Shown: in pieces, positions 12,201 to 27,359 of the stretch
How the letters are laid out: every line of letters starts with the position of its first letter
How positions within the stretch are numbered: position 1 is the stretch's first letter
From: Hofstenia miamia
Taxonomy: Eukaryota; Xenacoelomorpha; Acoela; Hofsteniidae
Direction of reading: 5' to 3'
Assembly: GCA_900660155.1 (NCBI GenBank)
Contig: CABFPE010000303.1
Location: forward strand, 279,706 to 343,705
Length of the DNA stretch: 64,000 nt
Position numbers and translations under genes: made by a program
The notes under the pieces: generated by a model
Told to the model about the DNA's origin: nothing
Databases searched by the model: none
The model's input: only the letters and a program-made list of their open reading frames with translations

Positions 12201-15200
12201 ATTTCTCACTTTTTGCTTTAGAAAATGTAAAAACTTTGCATTGAACGGAAATCCGTCCTAAATTTCTAATGCATTTAGCTTCCTGATGTCTTTTTGCTTG
12301 TTCAAAGAATTATTGCAATATTTTACGATATTTTTGTTTCGTGATGTTTGTTTAATATTTGAAAACTTTCTTTTTGGTGGATGTGCATGTAAAATATTTC
12401 GGAATTAAGATGTTTTCGCATGTGCTCTTCTATTCTTGTAATTAAATATCATTTCGTCGATAATTGCATTCATCACATTTGTAAATGACGAGTCCAGATG
12501 ACATTTATATATTTACAACATTGCTTTAAGTTAATATTTATGTAAGAAATAATGCATTTTTTGACATTGTGTTTTAATTGTTGGTGGGAAATTTTGGCGT
12601 CTATTTGCTCAAATGTTCATACTTTTATAAGAATTGCCAGCTTTCAAAATACCATTTTGTTAGTGTTTTAGAACGGATTGTGAAACTAGTTTCGATTCTG
12701 AATTGCATGAAAGCTCTTGTCTTTAGACATCTATGTGATCGCTATGAATGCATATCAACCTGTCTTTTTACTAGATTATCACCAACTTGCTCACTCTGAT
12801 TGAAAACTGCTAATAATCGTGGTTGCATTATCTTTATTGATATTTCTAAAGCTGTTGATCTGCTTCCTCATTCAATTCTTCTTGACAAGTTACATTTATG
12901 TGGCTTTGATGCGGACTTCATCGAATGTTTCCAGCCTTTTCTGAAAAACTTTCGTCAATGTGTTAAAATAAATTAATCTATCTCTTCCCTTGCTTTTGTA
13001 GCTAGTGGCGCCCCTCAAAGTTCTGTGTTTACCATTCTTTCCTTCCTTGTTCTGTTAATGCTGTCCCTCAATCTGATCCCAACTCGTCTTGCTTACTGTA
13101 TGTCGATGGGAATGTGATTTTTGACTTTTGACATTCTTTTGCTTCCAATAGTTCATCTGATTTTGAGCTTTTGTATACTAGGTCTTCTGTGAATTTTGCT
13201 CCTCATCATACTCATCTTGAAGTTCTACTTGCAGCAAACTTGAATTGGTCTAAACATGTGTCTATGCGGTCCTCTCTCTTTGCCCTCTTTCGGAATGTTC
13301 CCTTCAATACATCATCTGCTATGAAACTCTCGTTGATCAATACCATTCCTCACGCCATTCTTCTCTACGCCTCTCCCTGCTGATGGCCTTCTCGTGCCCT
13401 GTTCTACTCAATGGAACGTTTCCAGAAACGTTCTTTCAAATGGATCTCTCTCTTGCCATACAAATACGCTATTCTCAAATTCTCTGCTCTTACGCTGTCG
13501 CTCTATTTTCATGCCTGTGATCTCCTACTGTTCAATCGCTTGCTCACTCGCAAATTGGACTTTGATCCTTTTGATTTCATACAATTCTCTAATTAAAATT
13601 TTATTTAGAAGTGTACTCGAAACCCGTATATTTTAACTTTTGTACTCAAAGAAAAGCTTACTCAGTATATATATATATATATATATATNNNNNNNNNNNN
13701 NNNNNNNNNNNNNNNNNNNNNNNNNNNNNNNNNNNNNNNNNNNNNNNNNNNNNNNNNNNNNNNNNNNNNNNNNNNNNNNNNNNNNNNNNNNNNNNNNNNN
13801 NNNNNNNNNNNNNNNNNNNNNNNNTATATATATATATATATATATATACAGTATATATATTCATCATAGAAATAGCTGTATGAAAATAGTGCTGTCAAAA
13901 AACACAAAATGAAGCACAATTTAAATCGGGCTTGTTTTATTCAACCAGCGCTAATACATTGAATATGACAATCTAATATTTTTAGTCCATTGTAAAATGT
14001 CTTATTTTCGAAATTTTTACTTCATTTCAATCTACATAAAATATTCAACATCTATCTTAATAATAAAAACCTGTTTTAAACCTATTGAAATACTAATAGG
14101 ACTAGTCATTGATGAAACATTATATATAAATGTTTTTATCGCTCAGAAATTAATTTTGTCGTTACTGCATATCTTCAAATCAAGATAGTTCACGAGCATT
14201 TCTTGGAGTATGTTCGTAGTCCTTTATAATTTCGGCATAGATGCTTAAATTGAATATCAAAGTTTCTAGGAACCGCATTAAACTGATTCCATGTAAAATG
14301 TGATGTTTTTCTCGTTCATTTGAGGAAAACTCGAATGCTTGCTATTCCTCATTCTGTATTCAATAATAAAAACTGAATAGCATTAGTTATACATTAAAGC
14401 AGTGGTTCTCAACCTTTTTTAAAGATATATACCTTTTTTAAGATAATTAGGTAGTTAAGTAAAAAATGAAGATTTATTCAATAAGATCTCTGTCGTTGAT
14501 GGTTTTTCAGCTATTTGCAATTTTTGTGCGGATCCCGGTTGAGAACCACTGCTTTAGACTTTCATGTTACAAATCCAAAGCGCAATCCTCTATAAAACGG
14601 TACTATGTTTTAAAGCCTTTTTAATGTAATAATTTAGCATGTTAGTCGGCCTTTTCACCTTGTTCTAAAAATTAATTGAATTCTCTGATGCCTACCAATA
14701 ATTTTGTTTCCACTAATGGCTTTCCAGAAATTGACAATATATTGTGAAGTATAGACTCGATTCTCAATTTAGAGTGAACCTGATGACAATGATCAATGTT
14801 ACTACCGCGGTATCAATCTTCTCCGTGGCGACATATTTGAGACACTGAGTCACATTGTTCGTTTAATGGAAGGAATTCAGGAAGTTTCCCAAAGTATCTT
14901 TAATATCAAATTGGGGTTATGTCTCGATGTTCTTCTAACATCATTAGTTTCACTACCATTGTCGATCAATCAAGATTCTAGATTTCTTGATTTTATCTGG
15001 TAATTATTCAATTCAAATGTACTTTGTAACATCTTTTACACGATATTTATTAAATAAGATTACTATACTAATTTTTTACAAATATTGTGAATGAAATTTT
15101 ATTTTTGCATGTTTAATAAAGAATAAGTGATAATTATTTTTTGCAAAGCTGTGCATTATTTGAGACGTTTATGTAGTTATATTTCTTTAACCTTGTATTA

Positions 15201-18200
15201 ATCGAGACTTGTATTTTTGTCATTTCAAAATATATTCTTTTTTTATTAATTAAGATTTCGCTCGCAATTACATAAAGTTGATACATAGAGTGATATTTTG
15301 TTTGGAAAGGTGGCCTCCAATTTAAATGACTTTTTTCCACATGCGAGACATTTGTTCATGTTTGTACCGCTTTAGGCATTTAAACAATTCACTTTGAGTT
15401 GCTATTTTATCAGTTTAGTAAATGTTTATGTTGTTTCAGTAGTTTGTCTGTTTATTTATAGGCATTTGGATTAAAACGATAGTTTGAATGCTTAAAATAA
15501 AATTTAGAAATTTTTTTCATTTCTTTATAAATTAAAAAATGTATCCTCTTTGCAGAGCCATTCTCCCACTTCGCCTACTCTTCCATCTGCTCCTACTTCA
15601 TGTCCTGAGACTGTCCTCGTTGCCGTAAAACTTGACTTTATTCTTATTTTTGTAGTGTTTGCCTTCAGCGGCTAATAAAGTCCTTGATTATTATTATATT
15701 ATTATTTAACTGTTTTTGTCGTAGCTTAATCCAAATTGCTGATAACCATGCCAGTCTTCAACAGTACATTATTATTTTCTTATGTATTTCTAAATTAAGT
15801 AAAACAATAAAATTATTAATGAGTCATTCTAAAAAATTCCTACAAATATATTAATGTATTTTTAACGATATTTTACATTTGATTTTAAGACAATCCAGCA
15901 AGTACCGTTTCAGTCGCATATAAATGTTCTCGATGTACTTGCAGTTCAGTCGAGCAAGTTGAAATTTGAGGATGCATTATAATCATATCAACATAGAACT
16001 TGTACATTTGTTAAACGAATGGTTTTTGTAAAAAAAAGTCTCGTCATAATCTTACTTTGGAAGCATATTGTAGAAATGTAGATTTCCACTACAAAATTCG
16101 TGCTTTTCATTTTAATTGTATGCAATTTATAGATAAATTTGCCATGTCTAACATTGCTTAACAAAAACATGGTATTCATCCCTCTACGAAGAGGGCACAT
16201 TTCAACGAGTCCTGGTTCAGGCATTGACAGGTCTCAAAGTGCTAATAAACTTTAAGTGAGCATTAAAAATATTCATAGATAGCGAGGGAATTAATTTGAA
16301 TTTTTTGGTATTTTTAAACTTTCTAAAAACGTTAACAATATTCAAAGTTAATATTCATGTTATCAACGCCTTAACAAGTAATGAAAGGTACTTTTAAAAT
16401 TGCTATGGAATTTTATTTTGTGGTGCAGTATTTGGATACTATTACTATCTGGAAATGCAGAAATGTATGCCGTTCCTCAATGTTCAAAATGTAATAAAAA
16501 CCCAGGCAACCTTGTTATGTCAAGTGGTAGCACAATGTGCAGCTCTTGTTGGAATACTGAAGTGGAACAGAATTTACATGTTTCAAATGATGATCGAGTA
16601 GCTTACAATTGGTGATATTAAAAAAATTATTCAATAGAATGTTGAAGCACCTGTGGCCAGACTTCGATCTGATATTTCAAGGCTTGTCAAAGAAAACAAC
16701 TTGTTACTGAATGACTAGAAAATCTGAAGCACATTTTGAGAAATCTATCACCTCAAATGCGTCATCTAATCTAAAACATAGAAGAAGATGGGATAATTAA
16801 TTCAATCCTATGACTTTTCAAAATCTTTTGACAAAGTTCTGCGTCATTTATTTTTACAAACACTGATAATATTACATTTTCCTTGAGGGGTTGTAAAATG
16901 CATAGACATCTTCTTGAGTAATAGATTTGCGTGTAAGACTTGGATCTGTTCTAAATAGTGCTAAAAAACCTTTAAGTGGAATTCCACAAGGATCACTTTT
17001 GGGATCGATGCTTTTTGCTCTTTGTATCTGATCTACAATGTTTAAATACGCTGATAATTTTATTACCTGGACGCCAGTGCGAAGTAATCTTAACCTAAAA
17101 ACAGAGTAATAATATCAGTTAGTCTAATACAAATGGTTTTCCTCAGAATTGGAACAAAAGTAAGCAAAAGATTTCAACATACCGAACTTATTAATTTTCT
17201 CACAGATGTTTAATCAAAATGAACAATTGTATATTTTCATTAGCATTAATAAATTTGTAAAATATTTTATGAATATATACATTCATTATAATAACATAAA
17301 TATAATGAACTATTCGATATTTCGTTCTTTAAAGTGCTTATTATATTTCTTAACAGTAAGTCATGCTGGAGAGAAATTAACTGTGCGCCATTTAAACCGT
17401 TTTGAGATTCGCAAAGAACAATGACATTACTAAAAATTCCAATGACAGAATTATACATTATCATTCAATTAGCAGCACGATATAGGCATTTTAGGGTGGG
17501 ATGGGATTATTAATCTTGGCTTTTACAATGTGCACTGCATATACTATACCGATTTTGCTAGGTTTTATAAGTAAACAGCTGTTACATTTGGTTTATTCTT
17601 TTGAATGGAGTAAGTGCCTAAACTTTGAATCATTAAGGGAATTTATTATAGTTGTCATAAGTTTTGCACCATTTATTTCATATTGCGTATATTTAATGTC
17701 ATATGTATATTAAATGTAGTGTATCCCATTTTAATTACACTGATATTTAGCTACGTACTTATATTTAGATAGTTTACGCTTTTCAATATGAATGTAACTG
17801 CTGTGATAGATGAAATAAGCCTGTATTTACTATAAAAGTAATACCCATGCGAATTCTGTTTACAGTAGTGTTTACTCTATATTTTAGGCAATGCTTATGC
17901 CCCGCATTAATTTCAAATTTGGGAAACCCCCGTAACCTTAAGACAGTTACAAGCGCTCATGACAAAATAGAAGAGGGAAAGTTAAGCTTGTCAGAAGTTG
18001 GTCGAGGATCAGGAACCTCAACACAACCGCCTAACATTGTTGGAACAAATGCTCGGTATGTTGTCGTGTATGCCTTTTACCTGAATATTTTTTAGCATAA
18101 TTTATTCAATCTCAGCTGAGTTGTTACGTCACGTTGGATGCATCGCCAGCATGCGACCAGTTTTACAGTCTTTGTTTCATCGAATGTTGTTGTTTCCGCC

Positions 18201-21200
18201 ATCAAATTATCGATTAGTTCCGTTAAATTCCCTTTGTGAGGTCAGCATTTTAATTATTCTTTTATAAATACCTATATTTGAAATTGGTAAAAAGAGAAAA
18301 AGGGAAGTAAACTAATCCATTACAAAATATATAAATCAGCCACTAATAGGATATCGTGATTTCCTTGCAACGAATTGTTTTGAGTAGCCTCATGATATTC
18401 TCTCACCAACTCGTTATATCTATAAATATTTGGTGCACATTACTTAGTACATCTCTAGATGGTCATAGGTAATCAGAAAATTGTTACAAATATAATTAAG
18501 AGCCATGGACCGAGTTTAGTTTCTTGAGGTATGCTGCTCATGATAGATATATAGATAGATAAAATATAAATAGATTTAGCTATTCTTAGCACAAAATATA
18601 ATAAGGGAATGAGCAATTTATCAGACCTAGGTAAAATTGGGGGGATCAAATGATATAGCTGATGACTTGATTTTCGGCTATTTGAAGAAAGAGCTTCATA
18701 GCTTTATCTTGTTTATAAAATTTAAAAAAGATTTTATCATCGCTCTGAATTATTCTTTGTGCACGATTGCAAACCATTTGAATTTTTCTGTCAAGGAAGG
18801 TCTACGAAGACAGCATCAGCATAATTAAATAAAAGCATTTTGAGATGCCTTCCTACAAACGTTGTGTACATTGATGTCCCATTTAAGTTTGTTATCCACT
18901 GTAATGTCAACAGCTTTAAATGAAAAACTACCTTGATTTCTTTGTCCGGTAAGATGTTTTGCCTTCTAAAATTCATTTGAGAAGATTTACTAATATTTAT
19001 CGACATTTTAATTCTTCTTAATTTGAGCAAAATCTGTGACTGCCATGATGTTGTTGACCGGGATAATACTGGTTACATCACCAGCGTACTTAATTAATGT
19101 GCTTTTGGTGCTTGACTGTAAATCACCAACGAATAAGAGGGGCCCTAACAGTGATCCTTGAGGAATCCCTCTTGATATAGAAAAATTTTTACTGAGAACC
19201 GTGCCACAATAGACATAGAAACTTCTATTAGATAAATATCCAAGCACCCACTTAATGAAGCCTTTGGGATAATTCAAGCTGATTAGTTTCTTGATAAAAA
19301 TGATGTGCGGGACAGAATCAAACGCCTTGGCGAATTCTATAGCTTGTACAATGACTGAAGAGATGTTTTTCTGGTTTAAAAGTCTACTGATTGTGTCGAC
19401 CAAGTACATTAGAGGTATTGTAGCAGATGAGTTATTTCTATAGGCGAATTGGTCGGAATCCAGAGATTGTATCCGATTACGAAGACTTTTACAAATAACG
19501 TGATCCAAATATTTGGCAGGGAGTGATAGGTAGGGTATCTCAATTGGATAATGTACCATTGGGTAATTTGCCCCGTTGTCTTCCATGAGACAGGAAAAAT
19601 CCAGTGTAATTACTGGCAGGGCCTTCAAATCAGATTAAAAGTTTCCAACTTTCAAATGAAATTTTCAAACTTACAAAAATTCCAAACTTTTAACTCAAAT
19701 TATAAAAAATTCCAAAATACGAATTTCAAATCAAATTTTGAAGGCTTAGGAACAAACCTTAATTTAGTTTTTCCAACATAATTTTATTTTGTGTATTTTA
19801 GATAGTGCTAAATCCAGAACGTTTGCTTGATATTTGTGGTCCAACAATCGCTGATGAGAAACAATCGGGTGATAATCGAAACAGAAGAGAGAGTGATATT
19901 GATTTACTTAAGCTGTGAGGATTTCTCATGTAAAAAGAGTGTATGGTGTTATTTTAGAATTGTGGACGCAATCTCTGAATCAGTTTACAGCGAGAACGTC
20001 CACGTTTGCAGCGCGGCTGTCTCTTGTGTGTGCGCTCTTCTTTCATCGCTTAGTGCAATTAGTCGTGGAGAAGGAATGAAACCATTTCAAATTGAAGAAA
20101 TCAGTTCATGGGTAGATTCGTTTGAATTGATGACACCTGATGAAATGTCTTTACGAACTACAAGACGTATTAGATTAACTCATCACAAACTATCGCAGCA
20201 ATACCGTAAACCTGAAGAAATCTATATCAGGTTGGTGAAACAATCTTTGTCTCAATTTAGAAAATCGGTGGGAACTAGTTATATCATTATTAATACTTGA
20301 ACAAGAACTTTTAAAATGTTAATACTCTACCTAGTCGAAGTTAAGTTTTACTATAGGAATCACGCCCAAACTCTTTCATCAAATTTGACTTGAAAGATCA
20401 CCATCAGAATTCGATCTGAAAAATGTCTATCCGCACTTAAATGCGGATATAAACAATAAGGCAACAGCTTAAATGAAAAACTTTCGTAGATGTCACATGA
20501 TTAAAATGACTAAATTTTTCATATGTTGTTTTAAAGCTTACTTACATATTAATTACATTCATTACATTTATATTGTTTGTATAAGATGTCGGAAAACTAA
20601 ACTGTCTTGCTCTTGCTTATAACAGGCTATGTGTATTTAAAATTTAAGAAAATTAAATGCATAGTTTGGCAGAATTGTTCCAAGAGGTGCTTTTGTATGT
20701 CAACTTATGTTTATATTTGTCTTACACAACATTTTTCTGAATATGTAACACTAACTTTAATAAACTTTAGATTAAGTCACAAATTTCCAAGCGAGGCAAA
20801 TTTTTAGATTTTTGTAGTTTAATTTCGCAATATAAATTTTACCAATTTAAATGTGCTTAAAAATTTCAGCCATTTGAAAACTTGTTCGTCAAAAATTATC
20901 TGTTCTGTTTAATTGATGAGCGATTTGTGGAAATCGTTCGGTTCTTTTTAAATTTATTTCTATAGTTATTCGTTGTCCCACAAATAGGGTCGTTTTCCAC
21001 TTGAGAATATTAAATTTCATGGCTTTACTTAAGCAGCTGACACATGATATTGTTTTGCTTTATGGCTTATTGAAAATAAAAATATCTATTTTCTCAAATA
21101 AGTTAGATTTGGGGACTTGTTATTACTATTTTGACATACGTACACTGACAAACAATTAAGTTTTTGCTTTAAACTGAAAATGCTTCTGACTCCAAGCTGT

Positions 21201-24200
21201 TGCCTTACTGTGTGTGTATTTAAAATAAGCAACGCAACATAACAATAATTCAAAATTATTTTAAAAAAAATTAGTAAAATACTCAATGTGATACAATGTA
21301 TATGATTGACTCAATTAGGGTGGAAATTGGCATAATTAAAATTAGATTCTATATCAAATGTCAACCTCAAATAATGCTTTTGAATTTAACTATTGAATTT
21401 GAATGATTTTCCTTTTATATTACATTCAAAATTTCACTTTTGCTTCAATTGCAAATTTGAGGTTTTATTCTTCGTTTAAGTTTGAATAATTTCTGCAAGT
21501 ATTTTAAAATATTGAATTGCTGTGGGACATTGATTTTGATTTGGATTTTATACATTTCAGTACAAATGTTTATAGCCACATATCATTTTCTGTGTTAACT
21601 TCTTCATAGGAATCTATTGGCAAAGCCCTGTTTTTCCTAAGCTTTTTGATTAGACTTATCACTATTGCGATAGTAATTGTCAACAGTCCAAAGAAATATA
21701 GTGACTCTGTTAGCTTTTTGCATTCTTTGATATTCCTCAGAACTCTTATTTTCATTACAGTCCAGCAGCCTTTGGAATGATGACCTTCCGATTTTTGAAG
21801 ACATTTTGAACCTTCCGTAAAGTTTTGATCATTAATGCAACAAGAATTGGGAAGTCTAGCGACTTCGTTATCTAAACTTTTAAACGACTTTGTTCGATTC
21901 CAATCATTTGGGTTGTTTAGACCGCAGCATTGATATGTTCGTTGCATCTCATTCCATAATCTACTGGCGTAATCAGTTGCATTTTCTTTGTATCTAAATT
22001 TTCTGTTTGAAATGTTTAGAAAAAATTGACGTAGTTCTATTTAATTTCACAAAAATAAACTAATTATATTAATAGATTTCCTATTAGAATAAAGCTGATT
22101 AGCATGAATAATCTGTTTTCTTAAGCCCAAATAATGTGTTTTTCAATTTCCTTTAGTAAAAATTTAACAATATTTAAGTTTCTACTAAGCATTTCTTCTT
22201 GAAAAAAAAACAATATTTTGTTATTTGGTACTAAAACTAAGCTGTATTTAAAGTTTTCTACAAGTAATCTCAACTTAAACATATAAAATATTTCAATTAA
22301 TATGTATTTTGAGTTAAAGAAGACTTAAGATATATAATTTAGCAATTTAAAAAATAAGTTTGACTAAACCAGCTTTGCTGTTCACAATGTATTAAAAGTT
22401 ATTCATGAAATGTATAATGTCTCCTCGTTGTAATAATCCGTCTTTATATTCTTCGCAATTTACATAAAAATTAGTTTGAGAATTTTTAACAATTCTATGT
22501 TTTAATGACGTACTTACTTGTTATCCATGAGCCTATGCAAATGTATGCGAACATGATTAAAATCCGTGTTGGAAATCGTTGAGCCCAATATAAACATGAC
22601 GATGTATGCTGTATAGAATACCGAGGTTAGTATGCCAATTCCGTGTCCAATGTTTAAATTGAAAAACAATATCTGTAGAGATAATGAAATTCCAAGAAGT
22701 CCAGTGATAATTTTCAAATTTGATCCTATTTTGACATGTGTGTTATTATACAGTAGGTTTGCGAGAGCTGACGGTACTATATCTCTCGGAGATTGAAAGT
22801 TTTGCGTGACGATTTTTGCATTTAGTATTATACTAGTTGTGCACAGTGCTGCCACACAAAATTGAAAATATGCGAGTTTCATCGTAACAATTTTTCGCTT
22901 TTTCATTTTTGCCATTCTCTTCCCTCCAAACGATAATGATGCTATTTGTTTTAACTTTCACAAATTACTGAAACAATGATTTTTTTGTAATACGTTGTTT
23001 TCTACAGAAACTTTCAAGCGAAAATTTCAGTTTTTCCTAATCCACATTGTTTCATTAAAAAAATATAGAAAGGAAACGGTATCTAGTAAAATTAGAATTA
23101 AACAAATTCCCCTTCTAATCTAAGGGGTTTAATTCATGCCACCTTGTCACCAATTACTTATAATATTATACTTGTATGTTTTTTATGAATATTTAATGAT
23201 TTTTATGAATTTTGGATATGATGTTGTTTTCTGAGCACATCTTCAACACAAATGCATTTAGTCAGTCATTAGATGACAGCACCGAAGAAATCATTCCTTT
23301 GGTTGAGATTGATAAACCAAAAGATCGGCCTATTAAAGACCAATCTTCAATTGAAGCATTTGGCGATGCTGATAAAGGTTGGTAATCGATTTTAAAATGG
23401 TTGTCCTTCAAAATTCTAAGCAATCAGAGTTCTGGTTTTCAAAGGATCAAATATTTCCTTGCTGTAATCTAATGCGTAAAATGCATATAGCAAACTTCGC
23501 ATTTGTGTTTATTAATGATCACTGGTGGAGTTGCGATTTGAATTGTTTCTGTGCTGTATCAGTTGCAGTTGTAAAATATTTCGACTAAAATTTCATTTCC
23601 AGTTCAGTAAATCTTTTTTCAATTTCCGTTTTCGACCCCGCACTATAAACCCACACTAACGCATATGGGAAATGTAACCCGGCCAACCTCAATTAAAAAC
23701 TCTTTGAATATTGTGATTAATATAAATGAAGCTTCGATATTGAGAACAATAAGTAAATTCAAGGAAGCATATACAATACTTCAATTAATTGAATTGTAGT
23801 GTATTTCTCCGCCAAAACAACATCGTTATGACGCCATGTTTTGCTACTAGCAGTTCACTCTATTAGGATCCGAGAATCCCGATTCCGGAATTTTCGAACA
23901 TTATTCGAGATTTAGTCCGGACATTTTTCAAACTGACATCTGGGCAGTAAAAGGCTTTTAACTAAATGATGCATCGAATTATCAATGGTTCTTTAACCGA
24001 GATCAATCTAAAATACAACATTGACTTTTTACAATTAAACACATATCCATAATATTTAAAACTCTAACCGAATAAGCATGATATATTTAATATTCAGGCA
24101 ATTTCTAGATCCAAAAGCTAAAAAATTTCAGTATTCCATTCCATATTATATTACGAAACCTTACATTGTATCATTTGAACATTCTTCTGAATGTTATATA

Positions 24201-27200
24201 TTTTCTGAAACAATAAATAAATCCGTTTGTTTTTTCTTTGATACTACATTGCCCTAGTTTTTTAGAGGAAAACTAACATATATACTCATATTTTAGCCTT
24301 AAGATGCTGATATTGTATTTCATATTTTTCCATTTTTTGTATTTGAAATAACTGAAAATCTGAAATAAGCATATTAAGTAGAAAAAAATAATGTTTCCAA
24401 TTACAGTTCTTATTACAGTTCTGTAAAAACAAAACTATGTAGTCCAGTTCCAATTTTGGTACAGCTCCAGTTCCCTACATTAATCACTAGGACGAAAGTA
24501 TTTTGACCAAAATATTAATTTTAGTTCAAAAACAGTAAATGCCGCACTAACGTCAATAATGTCATGTCACCACATCAAGTCCAGAAATTCCGAGTTTAAT
24601 CGTTATCGCTAAATTCTGTCATCCTAAACATCATAATGAAGTCTGAAAGTTTTTGAAAACTAATTTATTTTTTGCTTGAACACTGCTGTTTACTAAGAAT
24701 TTCAATGTTTTCAATAACAAAGTCACTGCACGATTTGTTAAGGCATTGATATTGTTTTGAACATAGCTTCTGTGTTTTGGTACTATGTATACACCTAAGT
24801 AACTTTGTTCCTGTTTCTTGGTTATTTTTGTGAATGCTGTCAGCTATACGTGGTTTCTGAAAATGGTAGTACTAAAAAAATTATTCTTGACAAATAACAG
24901 TAGCAAGTTCTTTTTTTATAGGTTTGCCATGATATTATAAAACTGGATCAAATAAATTTGGAAAATTTCTCTAGAACAATTATATACGTCCGCTTTGTAA
25001 AAAAAGTCTTCACTATTTTCTGAAATATTAATTCTCCACTTTAGTGTATTGAAGAATGGAACTGTGTAACATTCTGTAATCAGAGTTGCGTTTCACATTC
25101 CATTATGATATTGAGAAAACATCAATTGGATTATTTTTCTATACTTAATAAATTGGCTCACATTTAAGAAGCTGCTTGGAAAAAGAGGATCTCATAAAAT
25201 TATTGCTTTGTTGCTTATCTCCGTAATTTCTCCGTATAAATTCTAAATTTTATACTAAAATTCGCATAGCTACTACCTTATCTAGTGGTCTGATTTTAAG
25301 TATGTTGTTTCTGTTTAATTAATTTATCCTGGATATTGTTTGATCTTCCAAAAGTGATGTAGGTCAATTAACCCCCTCTGCCCTTTTAGTTTGTAGTAAA
25401 GTTATGTTGGCCCTTCTAATGTTAAAGCCAATTGCTTGCAAAAAGAATGTTTACATTACTCAAAAACGAGTCATTTTAATAACCGCATTTAATGAATTGC
25501 TTATTTGTAGTCGTTCTATTTCAATTAGAAAATTTGTTCATTTCAAAGACAAGATTTGTATTGTGAGCCGCGGTGTTCATTTTCGTGTTATTCTGAATAC
25601 AGATGTCAAAAGATCAAATGATTAAGGAAAATGTTAATTTTCTTCATATTTTAACTAGAAATAATTATTGACTGCATTTTTAAACAATTATACTTTTGGT
25701 AAAATTTTTAATTGGCAGGCAAAATACAGTTTTACTTATTTTATTGATTTCAAAACATTGAGTTTTCATTCCTTAATGATCACTAGGAGAACCAAAATTA
25801 ATACCGTTTTCGCAAGTTTATAACTGTTTGAAACACACAAATTTCGCATTTAATGAATTGCTTATTTGTAGTCGTTCTATTTCAATTAGAAAATTTGTTC
25901 ATTTCAAAGACAAGATTTGTATTGTGAGCCGCGGTGTTCATTTTCGTGTTATTCTGAATACAGATGTCAAAAGATCAAATGATTAAGGAAAATGTTAATT
26001 TTCTTCATATTTTAACTAGAAATAATTATTGACTGCATTTTTAAACAATTATACTTTTGGTAAAATTTTTAATTGGCAGGCAAAATACAGTTTTACTTAT
26101 TTTATTGATTTCAAAACATTGAGTTTTCATTCCTTAATGATCACTAGGAGAACCAAAATTAATACCGTTTTCGCAAGTTTATAACTGTTTGAAACACACA
26201 AATTTCGCATTTAATGATAATCCATCTGCTCAGTTTTCAATTTATAAGTCAAAATAAAGCAAAAATTTGCGGTTTGGACTTTAAGCAGGATCTAGTTAAC
26301 CTTGTAAGACATGTTCAAAGTAGGCTGAATCAAGAGGCTACTTTAAGTATTCCTTGGTCGAACAAAACAACATTAAGATAATGTGGAATTTATACAGCTA
26401 TACATCGGCCCGATATCAGCAATTGCTACCAAACTATCTCAGCTATAAAACACAATCGTATTGGCATCATCACTTTGACAGAAGTGAATACAAATAAACA
26501 GTAGCTATCATGACTCATATCAGGATTGATAGACGGTTTTCTTATCAATTACATTTATGTGAAGACTGCATAGATTTGCAATTTGCAAGCGAACAATGTA
26601 GCCATCGAAAGTGAACTATCGTTTTTACATGAAGTTTCGCTTAAAGCCAAAGAAATTCATCAGGAACTAGCTGTTGTCTACGCAGATCTTTTGACGGTAG
26701 TTGCCAGATGGATTTGACATTTTTTAAAAGGGCGCGATCCCCTTCGCCGAAGGATGTTCCTGTTAACCCAGGACATCATTGATCATGAGGACCATAGCCT
26801 GTGCCAATGCCATAGCGCGGAAGGATCGGAGAATTACCCTACCTTTCCTTGCTTCTGGAATGAGAAGAGTATTAAGCACAATGAGCTTGGCGAAGAAAGT
26901 GCTGGGCATGAGTGCCTTATCTCTTGACTGATCACCAGTGCTCTGAGAGAGTTTGGATCTTTCATCAGTGGCTGGAGATGTTTGACTCTTCAAACAAATG
27001 ACTCTGATATCATCACAGGTGATGAGTGTTAGATTTCTTCTTCCACAACAAAGATAAAGCTTCCAATACGGGTTTACTCAACGATGAATACTCTCAATCT
27101 GAAGTGCTCCAGATGGCTTTCCACAACAGGATGTGAATGTTTATTATTTTCTTCAACATCGTTTCAGTGGCTATGCTTCCTTAGAAGTTGACAATCAACT

Positions 27201-27313
27201 CACACTATTATTCAAATTCAATTTTGACAGGCGTGAACGCATTTTGACATTTATTAGCATATTTAAAAATGTACCAAGTTAATAAAATTGTATAAACTAA
27301 AACATTATATATA

Positions 27314-27359
<46 letters not shown>

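Larger units (their letters stand above)
15000..17887 (+). other. ARFGEF3 intron 7
   Basis: AT-rich intron holding a LINE 3' tail and a LINE reverse-transcriptase remnant listed separately. The minus-strand frames at 15134-15340 and 15988-16224 and the plus-strand frame at 17501-17713 have no recognisable similarity and are treated as chance. Confidence 0.5.

Noticed and set aside
13611-13919. Open frames across the N gap at 13689-13824
   Set aside because: They consist of translated TA repeats and undetermined bases.
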